Of a stretch of 64,000 bases of DNA, positions 12,436 through 22,900 are shown piece by piece; position 1 is the stretch's first letter; each line of letters begins with the position of its first letter. The position numbers and the translations under genes are program-made. Origin of the DNA: Helopsaltes ochotensis (lineage: Eukaryota; Chordata; Aves; Passeriformes; Locustellidae); contig VXBM01000268.1 in the NCBI GenBank assembly GCA_013400155.1, forward strand, positions 602,542-666,541. The letters are read 5' to 3'. The notes under the pieces were generated by a model, which had not been told where the DNA came from, made no database searches, and worked only from the letters and a program-made list of their open reading frames with translations.

Positions 12436-12743
12436 GGGGTTTACTGAAGAAAATTTGTATCTAATGTGCTTTTGTATCTAATCTGCTTTTTATTACTGCT
12501 GCTGCCTTTCTTCTATGTATTTTGTTAGAGGGGTTTTTTTCCCGCTTACATTTTGCTACACATTTGGAAAAAATCTAGCCATTCTTTTTTTATTCTCTAG
12601 CTTTTGTGTCCCTAAGTGTTCAGAGCACTGTAACAAGCTTATCATTCTGTGTGTAAGCTTTGTGGTAACCTTAGTCTTTCTCTCAGTGAAGTAAGACTCT
12701 CTTTAGAACTAGTAACAGAAAACTTGAAAAGCTGGAAAGCTTC

Positions 12744-12760
12744 TTTTTTTTTTTTTTTTT
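12744..12760. repeat. Poly-T run, 17 bases
   Basis: An uninterrupted homopolymer. It could be the A-tail of a minus-strand retroposed sequence, but no body was recognised. Confidence 0.8.
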
Positions 12761-12854
12761 GAACAGTGCTTTTTCTGACTACACAGAAGGACTGCATTTG
12801 GTTAACTGTAGCGTTGTTCTTGGCACTTGAGGAGTTACTTAGGAATAGGAAAAA

Positions 12855-12951
12855 ACCCAACAAACAAACACCCACCCCACACCCCCAAAAAACCCGCAAC
12901 AAACAAACAAAACAACAAAACAAACAAACAAACAACAACAAAACAAACCCC
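12855..12951. repeat. CAAA-rich simple repeat
   Basis: Imperfect (CAAA)n and (CAA)n units with an inner C-rich patch (ACCCACCCCACACCCCC) and almost no G. Confidence 0.85.
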
Positions 12952-13528
12952 AAGCTAAAAAGGAAGCCGTTTTTCCTGTAGTGACGGAGTGCAATGCCCA
13001 AAATGACCCTGCTGCAGGAGGGTCATGAGTTCACTGTACAGAACGGGCAAGGGGAACCCAAATTTAGAAATTTACACGCCAAACTTGATGCTAATGGTTC
13101 AAATGCCACTTAAACTGCGGACTGTGGTTTTGTCAGCAGAAAATGATGGAAATAACGGATCACCTCGGGCAGGCCTGCACACAGGCCAGGTAATGCAGGG
13201 GAAAGCAGCGTCAATGACAGAAGCAGATGGGAAGAACATTTTTTTAATGCCGATACCAGACATTCCCATCAAGTACGGTGGAAGAGTCCAGTTTACCCAC
13301 AAAACTGCGGTTGGGCAGCTGTTTTTATCTGAAACTTATTTTCGGAGAAAGAGACACTTGTTCCTAAGTGACCAACCAACTGAGCCACCCCCAAACTCGG
13401 CACCGCTGGGCCGACATTTGTGGGGGCGACGGGCGGGCACTTGTCGGGGATGAGGGATGGAGGGATGATGGAGATGTGAGGATTGATGGATGAGGTGCGG
13501 TCCCACCCCTCCCGCCCCTCGGGCACGC

Positions 13529-13700
13529 NNNNNNNNNNNNNNNNNNNNNNNNNNNNNNNNNNNNNNNNNNNNNNNNNNNNNNNNNNNNNNNNNNNNNNNN
13601 NNNNNNNNNNNNNNNNNNNNNNNNNNNNNNNNNNNNNNNNNNNNNNNNNNNNNNNNNNNNNNNNNNNNNNNNNNNNNNNNNNNNNNNNNNNNNNNNNNNN
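13529..13700. other. Assembly gap, 172 N
   Basis: A run of N within the GC-rich promoter, ending 88 bases before the ARHGAP11A start codon. It is probably a sequencing dropout in GC-rich DNA. Open frames drawn through it are meaningless. Confidence 0.99.
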
Positions 13701-13714
13701 CGAGCGGGGCCGCG

Positions 13715-13735
13715 ATGGCGCCCAGCGGGCTCTGA
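13715..13735 (+). other. Short upstream ORF of ARHGAP11A
   Basis: An ATG in the readable GC-rich leader opens a six-codon frame (MAPSGL) ending in TGA, 53 bases before the main ATG. If transcription starts upstream it could lower translation of the main frame. The context at -3 is C, so it is weaker than the main start. Confidence 0.45.
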
Positions 13736-13788
13736 GGGGCGGCGGGGCCGGGCCGGGGGAGAGATAGGGGGCCGTGGGGGGCGCAGGG

Positions 13789-13920
13789 ATGGCGGAGCAG
13801 AGGCGGAGGCTGGTGCGGCTGGCGGTGCTGGAGGAGCTCCGGGCTTCGTACGGGATCAAGGTGAAGAGCGGGAGCTGCCTGGCGGCGGACAAGGCGCTGG
13901 GAGCAGCGGCGGCAGCGGAG
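13789..13920 (+). CDS. ARHGAP11A: ARHGAP11A coding exon 1
   Basis: Codes residues 1-44 (MAEQRRRLVRLAVLEELRAS and on), matching the family pattern LVRLALLQHLRAFYGIKVK. It ends in an alanine run and a GTGAGC donor, phase 0. The alanine-rich end is a GC-rich feature of this exon. Confidence 0.93.
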
Positions 13921-16900
13921 GTGAGCGGGGCGGGGGAGCTCAGAGGGCTCCGCTTCCCGGGCCGGGCAAAGCCGGAGCTCACACGGGTCCAGGGGCCGGT
14001 CCTGTCGCCGGGAGCGCTGGCTCCGGCAGCTGCGCCGTTCCCGTAATGCAGCAGCTCCTGCCAGCTTAGAACAGGGCATCACTTTCTGTAATGGGGAAAG
14101 GAGCCTTTTTTCCCCTTTAGCATGCAAGTGCTCCAGGGGCCGTGCTATAGCGGTGGTGAGATTCAGGAAGGTACTGGCTCAGTGGCGCCGGGCGCGCCCG
14201 CCCCGGCGGTTTGGCCTCGCGTGTCGCCGCGCAGGCCGGATGGCGGAGGAGATGTGTTCCTCTTTTGTCCGAGGGCTCCTGGCCGCTGGAACACGCACGC
14301 TCGCCTCTGGTCCGCGCAGGAGCTTTTTATGCTTCATTGTGATTAATGTCACTCACCACCGTGTTGTTTCTAAAGGCTGTGTGTCTTCTACTTGATTTCT
14401 TAGATTTTGGTGAGTTTTGAGGGCTTTATATGCATGGTTTCTTAGTATAAGGCACGACTAAGTATTTTGGCACAGACAGCTCTTGCCTTGATTTGCCAGT
14501 GTTCCAGGAATGAAATCTCTCCCATTATTTTAAATACCTATTGTGAATTTGATGAAGGGAAAAAGTGTTTTCTGTCTCAGGACTCTTATTTAAAACTGAA
14601 GTATTATAATGGATGCCAGCACTGAGGTCCCTTTCAGAGCACAGATCTTCTGCTAGCATCTTTGTAAAGACGTGGACCACGGTCAAGTCCTAAACAAGAT
14701 TTCTGTAAGGCTGAGAAGACATTACACAATGCTGCAATAAGCCTTGGTCAATATAAGCTAGAGAAGTTGGGAAGACGTGCCTGAGTTGGGTTGTTTGGAA
14801 AGGGAGAAAGCAAGAGTAAAGTTAGAATTAGTTTTCTTCCCCTTGTCAATATCAATTATTAATATATCAATATTATTTTAGTTCTAGACTTTTCTTTCTT
14901 TTTCAATTTGATGGGAAGATAATAAGAACTGTGAACAATATATGTATGTCTTGATAAAAGATGTCTACGTTGCTGTCTAGTGCTTAAAATGTATGCAGGG
15001 CAGAAAATGTGCTTAAATACTGAGCAAGCTGGAATAACATTTGTTTTGCCAAGGGACTTTTTATTTCTCTTATGAGGGAACAGACATAATTTTATTAGAT
15101 TTATTATTTATTAATAAGAAAGTAAATCACAACTTCTGATACTTCAAACAAAACCTAGTGAAGTGAGCATATCAGTTAGGAATTTTAAATGTTGAATTCT
15201 AAACCACTGGAATTTTCTTGTATGTAATCTTGTACACACAGAAAAAATGTTTTCTCTTGGAGTTAATTTTCTTTTTGTAGTTTTAGTACACAACCTGGAA
15301 CACAATGACAGATGTGTTGCTTCTCTTTCCTGATTGTGTTATGTTTGTCTTCTGCAGGACAGATTAGATTCTGTCTAAAGGGTTAGTTACTGATTAACTG
15401 TTTTCCTAACATGGACAGCACTTTGAATTTCAGCTGTGAATGACTAAGAGTTTGCTTTCAGCTCTAAGAACAAGTTGGGCATGATCCGAGTCCTCTTCTG
15501 ATTGGGAGAGGGACTGCCTTGCATGCTCTGTAAACATGAATATAAAAAAAAAGTAGAAGTCGTGGGATGTAGAAGTTGTTGATGCTGTAAGTGGACATCA
15601 GTAGTAATGACTGATGAGATTTACTTGTTTTCTAATATGTAACATACTCTAATGTCTTGCCATAAGGCAGTAGGCATCAGTTTTTTAGGAACAAATGCTA
15701 ATTATGATGTCCAGAACAGTTGTCTGGATTGTTCTGTTGAGTTTATTTCTTCCCCAAAGAGCAATCTTGAGTGTCTGAGATGAAGAAAAAGTTATTTTAA
15801 AAAAAAGTTATTTCAATTGTCTTGTGTTGATTTTTAAGAGAAAATAGGATATAGTCAGTTTGAAAAACTTAGGTGAGATTCCAAAACAATCTGGTTAATA
15901 TTCTTACTGATTTAGAAGTCCTAGTAGAAACACTTCTTCTTTTACAACAAGCTAGTTAAAATATACTGCAGAAATGCTTTCTACTCTTTGACAATCATCT
16001 AGAGTGTTGCCTGTAACTAGAATCAGCATAGTTTTAGATCTCTGAAGACAACAGTGATTTTCTAGACAATACCTCTTATCTGTCTTATCTGAAAGACTTT
16101 GTTTTTTGTCTCAAAAACCCTCATGTCTACTTGGGGAATGTGTGCTTCTTTGTAATATGTAGTTGATAATTATATCAACTTTTGAATGACGTAGTTTCAA
16201 TTTTGTATTTCAGGGTAAAGTCTTTGGAATATCTTTTCATGCGTTGCCACAATCACTTGTGCCAGAATATGGTTATATTCCAAGGTAAATTAACAATGCG
16301 TTTTTCGACTTTGCACTTACTTTGCTCTCCTTATGGTATTGAACCCTTGTCAGAAGAATGTGTGCAATTATTTGTTCCATGCCTGCTAGACCTTCTGGGG
16401 GTTATAAGACTAGTTTCAAGTGGAAAAGGAGGGATGCAGAAATTAGACGTGGAATTCAGAGCTCTAAATCAGTTGTGTTTCTTTGTACTCTTGTCACTGG
16501 GGGAAATTATTCTATATATAAAGTTTTATGAAAAATGGTGAAATAGTTTTTGTGGAAAAAATCCAAGCTTTATTCTGAGCATCTATGTTACTGCTCTTTT
16601 CTCAGCTTTCTCGTTGATACATGTGAGTATTTGGAAGGATATGTTCATACAGAAGGACTCTTCAGAAAGTCTGGATCTCTTGTTCGATTAAAAGCTTTAA
16701 AGGTATTCTCTAAAGCTGCTCTTTTTTTTCTTAATAAGCTGCATTTCACCTGAGCATGTTTTAATTTTTGGACTCTTTTCAGTCATATTCAAGTTTTAAT
16801 ACTGGAAGTAGATTGGTAACATTGCCTGCTTTAGAAATAGAAATGATCTAGTCCAGAAACTGACAGGTTTCTCCCCCTCTTTTTTTTTTTTTTAATTGAG

Positions 16901-19900
16901 TATTTTACCTTCCAGGTGATGAGAATAGTTTGGGACTGAACAAACTCACTAGCAATTGTGCATACTGGTTGCTATGAGGATATTTGTTTAGCAGTGTTCT
17001 CCTGGTGGAGGGAAGATGAGAAACCTCTAAATTAACACACATGGTCCAACAACCTTGCCTGTGTCTCACTGTAGATAATGTAGTTTGGGTAAAACATGAC
17101 AAGGCTGAAACTAACCATGGGGAAGATATGACTGTCTGTTGTGACATGGTCTAGAGCATTACTGCCTAAATTTAGAAATCTGACAATATGTGGAAGACTT
17201 TAAATCGTGTTTCTTCTGAAAAATTTCAGAGTAAACTGGATCAAGGTGAAAACTGCCTCTCAGCTGCACTGCCGTGTGATGTTGCAGGGCTTCTGAAACA
17301 GTTCTTCAGAGAGCTGCCAGAACCCATCCTTCCACCTCATCTGCAGGAAGGCCTGTTCAAAGCTCAGGGGCTTGGAAATGAGAAGAAAACTGCAACTGTG
17401 TTGCTGTCCTGTTTGATGGCTGACAGAACAATTGCAGCTTTGAGATACTTCTTCAACTTTCTGAGAATGGTGTCCTTAAGGTCAGTGTAGAGGGCATGCT
17501 TGTAAACAGCTCTGAATTCCTTAACCACTTCTCTGTCCAGGCAAGTGCTGTAACTTTGAGTGGTTTGGCATTTTAAGCTTTCACTAAATTCAGTCATAGT
17601 CCAGTATTTCATAAATCCAAGGTTTGCTTCATGAAAACTTAATTAACTGGAGACTTGACTTTGTTCAAGCTTTGTTCATAATTTAATACCTTGCATTCCC
17701 TAAAACCGAGGGGCATCTATAACTTCTTGGTTTCAGTAACATTGTTGTGCAATTATCTGGCCTGGAATGCATAAATCTATACATTAATCTTGTTACGTAA
17801 ACACTCCAGTGAACGAGTCCATTTTTATTTTTTTAACTGTATTTGTCTTATTTGGTCTTTTCTTTCTCCACTGCTTATATTCTGATAATTTGAATAAAAA
17901 AGCCTTTTCTTGTTAAGATCCCATGAAAACAGAATGGACAGCAGTAATCTGGCAGTGATTTTTGCTCCCAACCTCTTGCACTCAAATGAAAATGAAAAGA
18001 TGTCCATGAGTACAGAGAAAAAAATTCGCTTGCAAGCTGCTGTCGTGGAAACACTTATTGACCATGCGGCAGAAATCGGTAAGATGATAAATGCTTATCA
18101 GCATGTCTCAATGCACCAAACTTTGTGTGTACAGCTTTTCTTTTCAACTTTTAAGACTAATTTAAAAAATACTTCTCAACTATTCCAGGACAAGTACCAG
18201 AATTTATCTTGGAAAAGATTCCTTCAATGTTAGGTGTTGATGTCTTTCAATCTACTCCCTCACTGTGTGGCCACGAAGACAGTGAAAATGAATCTCCCAG
18301 TGAATGTAAGAGGAGGAGGCACCGAAGTGTAGGGGGTAGGTATGTTTTGTGAAACTCTCAAAACCAGAACTGAGACTTCAGGTAGTCTGATCCTAAGCAC
18401 TTGGTTCTTCCACAAGCAGAACAGATGTCTTCAAAACTGGTTGGGTTTGATTTGCAAAATCTATATAAGACTTCACTAATCACGTTATTATATATTTACT
18501 CAGAGTTTTCTACTAAACTCTGTTGTCTCCTAAAAAAGCTATTTTGGATTTGTGTAGCCAAATTAATATTCTGGCTTTTTGTTGAGTCAACTTCAAACCC
18601 TGTAGCACAAGGCTAAAGGGTTGGTTTGATTATTGTTGTTGCTAATTTTGAAATGGCACTTTAATATAAACTTTGAGAAGTCAGGTCATGAGAAAACAGG
18701 GATGCAAATGGTAAGTGTGTTTTGAATTAGAGTAACTAATTTGTGTTTTGAAGTGTAAACCTGAATTGGATATTATTGGATACTATATGTTCTAGTATTG
18801 TAGATCTGGGCTTTTGGGTAAGGTTTTTTCAGTTTTCAACAGGGTTGAATTGGGGTTTTTTGCGGGATATGGACAATCAAATGGTACAGTCTCAGTTCTG
18901 CATCCTCTTAGAGGAAATACAATGGAACATGTATGTTTGACTTCATTCAAATCCACTTCAAAGGGAACTTTTATGTATTGCTATGAAAACATAGGTATTT
19001 ATTTAGCTCACATACCTGGAGTATTAAACCTGACAATAGTTGAAATTGAGGCTGTATGAGTGTATGTTTAGCCATGGCATGGTTTTTTGTGTATTGTTTT
19101 TCTCTGCTCTGTTTGTTTGTTTGTTGGGTTTTTTGTTTGGTTTTTTAAAATAATTTTTATTTTAAGGAAAACAGATTTTCAGCCATTGTGAAAGCAATAA
19201 AAACTATGTTGGTGGAAAGATCTGGGTTATGGTATTCTGTACATAAAACAACTATTTAAACTGATTTGCTTTCTTTCTCCCTGAAAAAAAGTACAAGTTA
19301 ATCTTGAGTTGAAAACAGAGCAAGACAAGCTTCAGATTTAAATTTGATTGCTCGGTGTGTCTTGCATTTCAGATATTGTTAGTGGTGCATTGAATAAATT
19401 TAAATCTAACAGAACACCCTCCACTACACCTCAACAAGACAGAAGCGGTAGGTATTGGTGTATTTGTACTGAGTAAAGCCCATGCAGTATCTTCTGGATT
19501 TGTTAACTATATTCTACAAATTTTTTTAACTAAAGAATTAGAACTTAGTTGAAGGTAATTGATTAAATTTAAAATTGTTTTAAATGGAATATAGGTACAT
19601 ATTTATTGAGGATACTGCATTTACTGTAATTCTTGGAGCAGCTACAATCATTGCAGTAGTGGGTTGCGTGGTTTAGCTCTGTGGAGATTACCCAACCAAA
19701 CTTACGCTTTTTAGCTAATGAACCACTAAGGCTTCAGTGCAGTAGTGCAGCATTTTACTGTCTTTGGAATGAATCTGCGAGGACTAAAATTCTTCCACAC
19801 TTACTGTCTCTAAAACTTACAGAAGATGACTATACATTTACTTCTTCCTAATACTTATATTGTTTTATTGATGTGTGGGTTTGGATTTTTCCTTTCTGGT

Positions 19901-22900
19901 GCTCTAAACTTGCAAAAAACCCAACAAAATAAAAAAATCAAACCCTAAGCTATACTAAGCTTTGCCTGTTCAAAATGCATGCACTTTGGCTAAGCTTTTG
20001 CAACAAATTTTTTCCAGAGTTAAAAAAACCCAAACCAACTGTTTACTTTACTAAACTCTCCAATTTTTAAGCTGTTACTGCAAATTTGATTTTCTTAATT
20101 TCAGTCCTTTCATCAGTGACTCCAGTGGTCCTTACTCCAAGTACCAAGCGGAAACTTCCAACTGATTGCTCTCAGGGCTTGTCCAGCAAGAAGAGACGAT
20201 CATTTAAGCATAGTTTTGCCTTTGAATTTTTACCAAGTAGCATATTTAACAGCAGCTCAACACCAGCATCAGGTATAGTGCCATCACTTTTTCCTTGCTG
20301 CTTAAAGTGGTTGTTGGTGGCTTTTAATTAAAGAGTGGAGCCGTTTGTTCTTGGTAGACAGTCGCTCATGCTCATTGCTGAAGTGTTCCTTGCACTACTT
20401 CCCCGTCTTGGTAGATAGTGTATGTTTATGTTGATTGGTGACTCCTGTTACATGGATTGAGCAAAAGCCAAATTCCCTTTCTTGTTTCTTTGTTCTGTTA
20501 ATCTCATCCTTGCAATCCTGATGTTCTTTTACCTTTTTTACTCCCTGTATATCACTCAGGTTATACTCCTGTTTCTTTCTTGGTGCACACAAATCCATGA
20601 GACTGCCTATGCTTCCAACCTTTTGAAAGTTGTAGTCTTCTGTCTCCTAAATGCTTAAATAGCTGATCTTAGCTCTATGTGAAATGTAATTGTTGCTTTT
20701 ATAAAGTTTCTTTCTTGTGTCCTGTCACCTCTTGTTTTTCCTCTAGATGTTTTTCCTCTACATCGCAAAACTCTAGAGAAAATTTCACTTTTGTTTGACA
20801 ATGCTTTAGTACCACTTTATTCTGCTAGAGTGCTTCCAACCATCAGGCTATTCTGAAAATCACGCTTTATTTTTATTCGGTTCTTTAATGTGCTACCAAC
20901 TGAATTAAGAGTGGAAGGATATTTCTAGATTGGCTGTTTTGCTTGATTTTTTTTTTTCCCCCCTCAAATGAGTGTTATAAAACAGTGCTTGTCTTATTAA
21001 ATCATTTTATGTTCTCCATGAAATTCTTGTTTTTATTGATAAGCAAACCAAAGCAATGCCATTTTATAAGGATAGCAGTGATGCCTGTATTTCATAAAAT
21101 GTCCAGTAGTAAAAAAAGCAACTCTTCATTGTTTCTTTAGCTGTTCTGGGTAAGTATGTTTAAAAAAAGCGCATTGCAAATAATAATGAGACTTTAATTT
21201 TTCTTCTTGAGCTGTTAAATTTGAGGAACTGATCTGATAATAAGTGTGGAAACTTCTTTGAGGTAGTGATATCTGTAGCATTTAATTAGTTGCATTCCAG
21301 CCACTTTTATGGATGCTACAAGCAACAGCTTTGTTTCATTTTAAAGTTGAAGTCAATGTAGTTTCAAGCCAGCACTCTACAAAATAAGCAAAAAAATTGT
21401 GCTGCTTAAAAACCCATCTGTTGCCCTGACTTTTGCAGCCTTTCTGATTGTGTTTCCTAATTCTTAAAGTGGAGTTAGAATTCTCAATGTTAGGTAGTGC
21501 TTTGCCTTTTCTCACGCTGGGGTTATCTGTAGATAGGGTTTGTTTGGGAAATGTATTTGGTAAATGTCAGGTACACTCAGGTAAAAAACCACTTGACTGA
21601 CTGTCGGTTGGGCCAATGGAGTTGGAGAGGTGGCCACACTCTCATCCAATCCCTGGCATAGATCTGAGATCTATATAAGGAAGAAAGAATAAAGTCAAGC
21701 CCTCTCTTAATCCTTCTCCTCATCGAGTGTCCTGCGTGGTCCTTGATGCACTGAACAGCCCACACCCATCCTTAACTGTATTAACTTGTAAGTCTTTATC
21801 TGAAAAAAAGTAACTATTTTAAGTTCATATAAATTTTGTCCCTGTAGTTCAGTTTGAAGCAAGTCCTTGTGTGTGTCTTGAGTCATCACAAACCTCATTA
21901 TCTCCTTCAACCGTGGGTGAAAATCATGTGTCCAGTACAGGGAATAGAAGAAGTAAAAGACTTGCAAGCAAAAAACTATACAGGTAATTTAACTCTCAAA
22001 ACCTAAAGATGTGTCTAGACACCTTGAATAATGACCCCAATCTGTCTCAAAAATTGCTGGTTTTGTTACATTTTTATAGTAATCTTAAAACCACCGCATC
22101 TTCTGATGTTGCAAAATTTGAGCTCAAAACAAGATCTGGTATAGCTCTCTGTGCTTATTAAAAAAAGGTGGCAAGAAGGCAATATAAGTAAAACTAGAGG
22201 AAATAACTAAGTAAATGTCAGGATGTTTTCATTGCCCTCCTAAAGAGTTTATGTCCCTTCTTGTGTCCTTCTAGGGCTGAATCAGGAAAGACAGGTTGCT
22301 TTTCTCCAAAGATAAGCAGAAAAGAAATGGTTCGTAGGTCTTTACGCTTGAAATTTGGTTTGGGGAAAAGCAACAGAGAAATGGTAAGTACCCAGTGCTC
22401 TCATTAGACTGCAGATTTGAATCCAGAGTTTGGGGCACTGCTTTTCAGGAGCAGGAAGGATATATTTTGTAATGGAGGGATCCCAGTGTTAATTGAACCT
22501 GCTTGCTGTCAAGTACAAGAAGCTTAAGGTTTATTTGTACAGCAGAAACTGATCAGCTTGTGCCGTGTTTGGCTGGCATGGAGCAAGATGCTGAGGGAGG
22601 GAGCAGCTGACCTGAATTGACCTAGGAGCAAATCTGTGCCGTGTAAAGTTAAGCTCACCAGTAAAACTGGGATGGGGATAATTGATGGAAAGTAGTCACT
22701 GCTCAGAGGTTTGCTGACAAAGTGATGACCTTTGTATCCTGTGTGGGTTTGGGGTTTTTTTGTCTGTGGGGGGTGTGTGTGTCCCTCTTCCTTTTCATCT
22801 TTCCAATTCTCTCCCTCATCCTGTTGGGGAATGGGCAAAGTGAGCATGTGGCTGGGTGGGAGCTTGCCTGCTTGTTGGGGTCAACCTACCAGGCTTGTGG

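Larger units (their letters stand above)
11481..13380. other. Non-coding 5' flank of ARHGAP11A
   Basis: No gene was recognised. It holds a perfect hairpin (12405-12435), a T-run (12744-12760) and a CAAA-rich simple repeat (12855-12951). A 142-codon frame at 13025-13453 ends in the CpG island and shows no family resemblance. Confidence 0.5.
13381..14310 (+). promoter_or_regulatory. CpG island and promoter region of ARHGAP11A
   Basis: GC content and CpG density rise sharply here against AT-rich flanks. The ARHGAP11A start codon sits inside. The island covers the sequence before the assembly gap, the first coding exon and the start of intron 1, where a second dense patch lies at about 14150-14310. 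No TATA box is visible in the readable part. The transcription start probably lies in or next to the N block. The gene is cell-cycle regulated in mammals, but any control sites in the gap cannot be read. Confidence 0.75.

Noticed and set aside
13025..13453. 142-codon plus-strand frame before the ARHGAP11A promoter
   Set aside because: No domain, no recognised similarity, and it ends in the CpG island; probably chance.
13774..13788. Upstream in-frame start of ARHGAP11A at 13774
   Set aside because: The codon there is GTG; the ATG at 13789 has a strong context and fits the family N-terminus.
13293..14127. Minus-strand frames of 229 and 263 codons
   Set aside because: They run through 172 N, and the remainder is GC-rich antisense of the ARHGAP11A first exon and promoter.
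16182..16541. 119-codon plus-strand frame over ARHGAP11A exon 2
   Set aside because: It reads the exon in the wrong frame; the spliced frame gives the conserved GKVFGISFHALP.
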